Of a stretch of 64,000 nt of DNA, positions 60,380-64,000 are shown piece after piece. The notes below the pieces were generated by a model. The model had not been told where the DNA came from and did no database searches. It saw only the letters and a program-made list of their open reading frames with translations. The stretch comes from Corylus avellana (lineage: Eukaryota > Streptophyta > Magnoliopsida > Fagales > Betulaceae), in the NCBI RefSeq assembly GCF_901000735.1, contig NC_081550.1, positions 6,760,329 through 6,824,328 on the forward strand. Reading direction: 5' to 3'. Positions within the stretch are counted from its first letter, which is position 1; each line of letters starts with the position of its first letter. A program made the position numbers and the translations under genes.

Positions 60380-63300
60380 AGTAAATGATCACAATGAGGA
60401 AAAGTAATTAATTACCGGCAAATATTAAATATCTTGCTAAGGGTTGAAAGGCCATTAGGTGTGGATGCAACTCTATCAATTTCAGCCCATGATTGCCGGA
60501 TGGTTTCATAGCAACTTTGACTAGTTTCCTGCATCGGCCATGCTATAATGAGTCTTTGAAGGCTTTAAGCATAATTTAACACTAGATGTAAAATATAAAA
60601 TAAAATAAAAAAATTGGCGTTTTACTTTAAAATCCTTGGTTACAACAGAGTAGTATCCTGCATCTTGAGGTACAATGTCGTCAAAGTAAAGGATTGGAGC
60701 TGAAGAAGCTAGAGATCCAAGGACAACGTGCGGATACTTTAGCCGAAACCATGCTGCAAGCACTGCAAAATCATGTGAAAAAATGTTAGATTTTTAGTGT
60801 TGGATAATTTAGTATCAAAACATGTTTGGTTGTAAGTTTTAAGTCTAGGGTCAAGTCGGTGGAAAAGTTGATTTAAGACATGAGAATTCGAGGTTGTTCA
60901 TGTTGTCCAACATTAACCTAGTTGGAGTAAAATAATAATTACGTATACTTGGTGGTGTTAGAAAGTTAATTCAAAATAATACAATTTTGTATTTCATGAA
61001 AAAAGTCCAATTCTAATGTTTACCGGTCAAAATAGGTTATAAAGAGAAAACTGAAAAGCTGGACATAATGATCCATTCCAAGTGTAGTCTCAAGTTAGTT
61101 CGAATTAAAGATTTAAAGAAGTGGCAGAACCTGGTGTCTGAAGTGCTGTCTCAATTAGTTCAAGTTGAAGAATGAAAAGTGTGGCAGAACCTAGCATTCC
61201 AAATAGGCTCTAAGTACCATTCCATTTCGGTTCAAACTGCGAACTTACATAATACCTATACCACTTGGTGTTCCATTTTATTTCAAATTCAGGACTTTCA
61301 GCATGTAGCATTCCATTTCAGTTTGAATTGAGGATTTCCAAAATATGGCATTCCAAGTTCGATTAGAACACGCCGCTTCAGAAATCCTTATTTTCTCATA
61401 GAAACCCTACTGCAGTTTGAACCAATCCATAACTAGTTCAAACTACTGTAGAAAATCTGCAGTATACCAAGATTCAATCTTTTCCTTGAAGCTCAAGTTT
61501 TACAAGTCTATTTAAGGACTTCTCACGCATATCGAAAGACAAGGTGATGCAGCGTGACTTGGTCGGTTGCAACGAAAAACAACAATAAGAGAACGGATAA
61601 ACAATTCCAGATCTAGATTTTATCAAAGATCTAAGAATTCTTTTAAAAACAATAGATTCTATAAAAAATTTAAAGAAAAAAGAGGAATAAACTCAACTTT
61701 GACTAATTCTCATTAATAAAAATCAATAATCAACATAAACTGACTTTTCTAGAGGTTATAAGCATGAATTTATAGCCTCGAAACCCTAAACCTAATAAAA
61801 TACGAAATAAAGACTCCCAAAACCCAAAACCTAATAAAACATTAAATAAAGTCGGTTTAAGTAATTAAAATGCGGAAAATTAACATAAATGCCCCGTGTG
61901 CGCTCGATCGCAAGCACAAGGGCAATCAATCGCAGTACCAGAGAAGGGTGCGCTCGATCGCAATCACATGAGGGAATCGATCGTAGTTCCAGGGACTCCT
62001 ACTGCAGCGCGAGTCTGGGATCGCGTCACTATCTTTCAAGGTGTCTTCACACTACCATCTATTTGGGTCTTCCTCATATAATCTCAAACATTGTGGTCTA
62101 CATCATCCTCCCAAGGTTGGGCAAAATTAATCACCCTCGAATTCGCATCCACATTATTGAAGCTCATAGGGGTTAATTTCCACCCACTTCCCCCTACATC
62201 ACAAGGTTTTAGGGTATCTTGCTAGTCAAGAGATGTTTCTTTATTTCTACAGCACTAATGCTTCTCCTCTCTTAGAGTATGTTTTGTTAGACCACACAAC
62301 CATATTTTTGACAAAAGGCCTTTAGCCTATCAAAGTTCCGGTAAAGAAAATCAAGTAAAACTTTTTTTCAAAGGTTATAAGAGAGCTACACAACCATATT
62401 TTTCACAAAATTCCTTTAGCCTATCAGAGTTCCGGTAAAGAAAATCAAGTAAAAGATTTTTTCAAAGGTTATAGGAGAGCTATTGCAGTAGAGGGCAAGT
62501 GGGTCGCTTGTCTAATATAAGGATGTGGCAATTGCAAATGTTTCATAAGTATAAGGGTGTGCCAATGCCTAAGTTTGGTTGTCCCGGAATGTTTTTACTT
62601 TGACAAGTTTTTTAGAAGGTTTCCACTTCGTCACTAAATATTTGTGCTAATTGATTTATTTCTTTTATAATATTTTGTGATTGTTTGTGTGGTAGTTATT
62701 AATTTTAAACTCCGCATTACCTTGTGGGGAGTCATTGGACTATATTTAAAAAATAATCAAGACAAAGCATGAAAAAGTTAGTGACAAGTTAAATATTAAT
62801 GTCATCTAAAATTATAAAATATACAATATATAGCTAGGGGCTGAGAAATGGACTTATAGTGACTTACTTCCTCCATAGGAGCCTCCAAAAGCGATAACTG
62901 GAGAATTTTCTGCAGAGAATGTTTTCTTTACGTGTAAGATCACAGCAGCGTAGTCTGCCAAAGCCTGAGCCGAGTTGAAATAACCACGAGTGCTCTCATT
63001 CTTCAAAGCCTCTTTCATTGTTCCAAATGGTACCGATTTCCCATAGTACCGATGCTATTATTTAGATCACACAACAAATATCTCAGTCTAAGATTAATGC
63101 ATGCAGTAACATGTCAAAACTATCATAATTTTCTGTTCCAAATCTGAAGTGAGATGTTGTGAAACAAGAATTATATAATGCATGCAATATATTAAATCAC
63201 CGATTATCCCAAAAACTTAAGTTAATAAAAAGAAGTAAATTTAATTGTTTAATCCATATTTCATTTTTACCTCTATGTAGAGTTGGAGGGCCTTAAACCG

Positions 63301-63666
63301 GAGGGCATTATCACTGAGAAACCCAATGCTCTCTAAATCATAATCCAAAGGTGCTTCTGCGCCAAGATATGCAAATATTGGTGCGTTGGAATCCGCTCCA
63401 CCCCAGTGCTTAGAGTTGATAACATATCTTTGTTGAAAAGTGGCGTAGCTATCAGGCCTGTAGTTGAAGTGATCAATTGTTTGGGTGAAATAATATGTTT
63501 TGATGTCGGACGAGAAGGAGGATGTTGTTTGGGGTACTTCATGCTTCGATGTTCTCCTTCTCACTCCAAGCCTGGGAAGAAAACGCTGCGACGTGGCAGA
63601 AGCCCAGATTGAGAAAAGTAGGAAGATGAGAGAAAGTAATTGCAATGAGTATCTAAGAGAGTCCAT
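53113..63666 (-). CDS. S28 serine carboxypeptidase D with retroelement-expanded introns
   Basis: Same family and plan as gene A. Exons: 63271-63666, 62868-63054, 60626-60762, 60416-60528, 60038-60287, 59236-59391, 58548-58627, 58384-58433 and 53113-53264; total 1521 bp, 506 aa, no stops, phases and GT-AG sites kept. Triad: Ser191 (AFGGSYGG), Asp434 ([10 protein letters not shown], exon 7), His459 (GSHCLD, exon 9). Signal peptide [18 protein letters not shown]. Exon 3 has one extra codon (PQDAGYY). Intron 8 is 5119 bp through a gypsy-type insertion, against 731 bp in B. Intron 2 is 2105 bp against 322 bp in C. Intron 6 has about 490 bp extra. If intron 8 is not removed correctly the catalytic His is lost, so function depends on splicing. 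The coding sequence itself looks under constraint. Confidence 0.82.
53500..54915 (+). mobile_element. Small LTR-type element nested in the intron 8 insertion
   Basis: Direct repeats at about 53516-53673 and 54766-54914 share ATAATATGTAATGAA, TATGAATAAAG and CCTAATTTATCC. A polypurine tract AAGAGGGGAGGAA (about 54610) is followed by TGTGATGGGTC, the likely 3' LTR start. The 5' LTR is cut short. Between them an open frame at 53710-54318 (start [14 protein letters not shown], 202 aa, rich in Pro, Thr, Asn) is unlike any family I recognise; it could be a decayed gag-like frame or chance. Confidence 0.5.
55670..56060. repeat. Minisatellite of 25-30 bp units
   Basis: About a dozen degenerate units of the form GGGCAAAAACAAGACA-GGAGACAACC grade into CCTAGATAAAAACAAGACA-GGAGGAAA. 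It lies inside the gypsy-type insertion of gene D intron 8. The open frames through it are caused by the repeat. Confidence 0.85.
56110..56460. repeat. Tandem array of about 45-bp units
   Basis: Units such as GGTCGGTTTTCACCC followed by GATTCAATTATTAAGGAGG repeat at least seven times with variation. A related segment returns at 57665-57750 (TTATTACTTGGTTTTTCAAC against TTATTACTTGGTTTTGCAAC near 56471), on the other side of the LINE-like insertion. Confidence 0.75.
56515..57655 (-). mobile_element. Probable LINE-like insertion, 3' end at left
   Basis: On the minus strand the segment ends GCTTTAATGAATGTCGGTTT then GTTACC and a poly-A (poly-T at 56519-56526 on the plus strand), the usual 3' end of plant LINE copies. 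No reverse transcriptase is visible, so at most a 3' part is present. It includes a 21-bp tandem repeat at about 57453-57525 (CCTCCGAAGAGGCAGATAAG and variants). Confidence 0.4.
60345..60377. repeat. GA microsatellite in intron 4 of gene D
   Basis: Follows a TA run at about 60328-60344. It is the D counterpart of the compound repeats in B and C. Confidence 0.9.
60945..62755. mobile_element. Inserted repeats in intron 2 of gene D
   Basis: About 1.8 kb absent from the same intron of gene C. It contains repeated phrases GTGGCAGAACCT (61123 and 61180 regions), a GCGCTCGATCGCAA pair (about 61900 and 61950), and a direct duplication of about 100 bp at 62295-62480 (TTTAGCCTATCAAAGTTCCG / TTTAGCCTATCAGAGTTCCG). 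No protein domain and no clear LTR ends were found. The element class is not known. Confidence 0.5.
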
Positions 63667-64000
63667 GGCCTTTAACAGGCCAATTATGCACTAAAAGATT
63701 ATGCAGAATCTCTTATCAACATTTAAGAATGTCTTTTATTCTATTTATATATGAATCACATATTCTGTTTGATACAGCTATTCAAAACACATTTGAAACA
63801 TGAGATAAGTTATTCGTGCTATATTTGGTCTGCTGTGACTTGGTCTGCTGCCTTATCTTGTAGATTCCAGCTGACACAGGGAATCCTCCTATAATCTTGT
63901 CATCGGAGTCTATATATGATGACGAAATCTTGTGATTGTTATAGAATATACGAACAGATCCCAAAGTAGAGAAGTAGTCTCTATACTCTGTTGTGATTTG
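63667..64000. other. Upstream flank of gene D
   Basis: The first 130 bp match the flank upstream of gene C (AACAGGCCAATTATGCAC). The rest to the window end shows no gene. Confidence 0.7.

Overview
The window is nuclear DNA from a eudicot plant. Every gene is split by GT-AG introns, the spacers are AT-rich, and LTR retrotransposons, LINE and SINE relics, MITEs and AT microsatellites are abundant. The species cannot be fixed from the sequence. All intact genes lie on the minus strand.

Layout. (1) 163-1821: the first five coding exons of an AGO5-type Argonaute; the rest of the gene runs off the left edge. (2) About 2.1-14.6 kb: no gene is seen, only inserted elements (fold-back MITEs, a 332-bp TRIM element, a pair of 160-bp LTR-like repeats, a LINE RNase H relic). 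(3) 14733-18800: a complete seven-exon ATP10 gene, a mitochondrial ATP synthase assembly factor, 271 aa. (4) 21262-63666: four tandem, same-strand, nine-exon genes for S28 serine carboxypeptidases (lysosomal Pro-X carboxypeptidase/PRCP type), called A, B, C and D from left to right. A (504 aa), B (506 aa) and D (506 aa, with very large introns) read through. C has a stop codon in exon 2 just before the catalytic serine.

The S28 cluster carries a readable history. A and B share exons 1-2, intron 1 with its SINE, and the upstream spacer. B and C share exons 3-9 and the downstream spacer. C and D share exons 1-2 and the upstream flank. This is what an unequal crossover between A and C would leave, with B as the hybrid. 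The switch point can be placed within about 47 bp (30382-30429). The resulting direct repeat is about 6.3 kb.

Between C and D (about 38-52.5 kb) lies a stack of nested elements: a gypsy-type element (about 40.09-48.71 kb) carrying a hAT-like transposon that holds a broken PRA1.F gene copy, and a solo LTR in its 3' LTR that itself contains another solo LTR. A MULE-type MITE and a 1.7-kb non-autonomous copia-type element follow. A further gypsy-type insertion occupies intron 8 of gene D, separating its last exon (with the catalytic His) from the rest by 5.1 kb.

I see no new kind of molecular system. The most notable content is the crossover-built peptidase hybrid and the nested transposons, one with a captured host gene.
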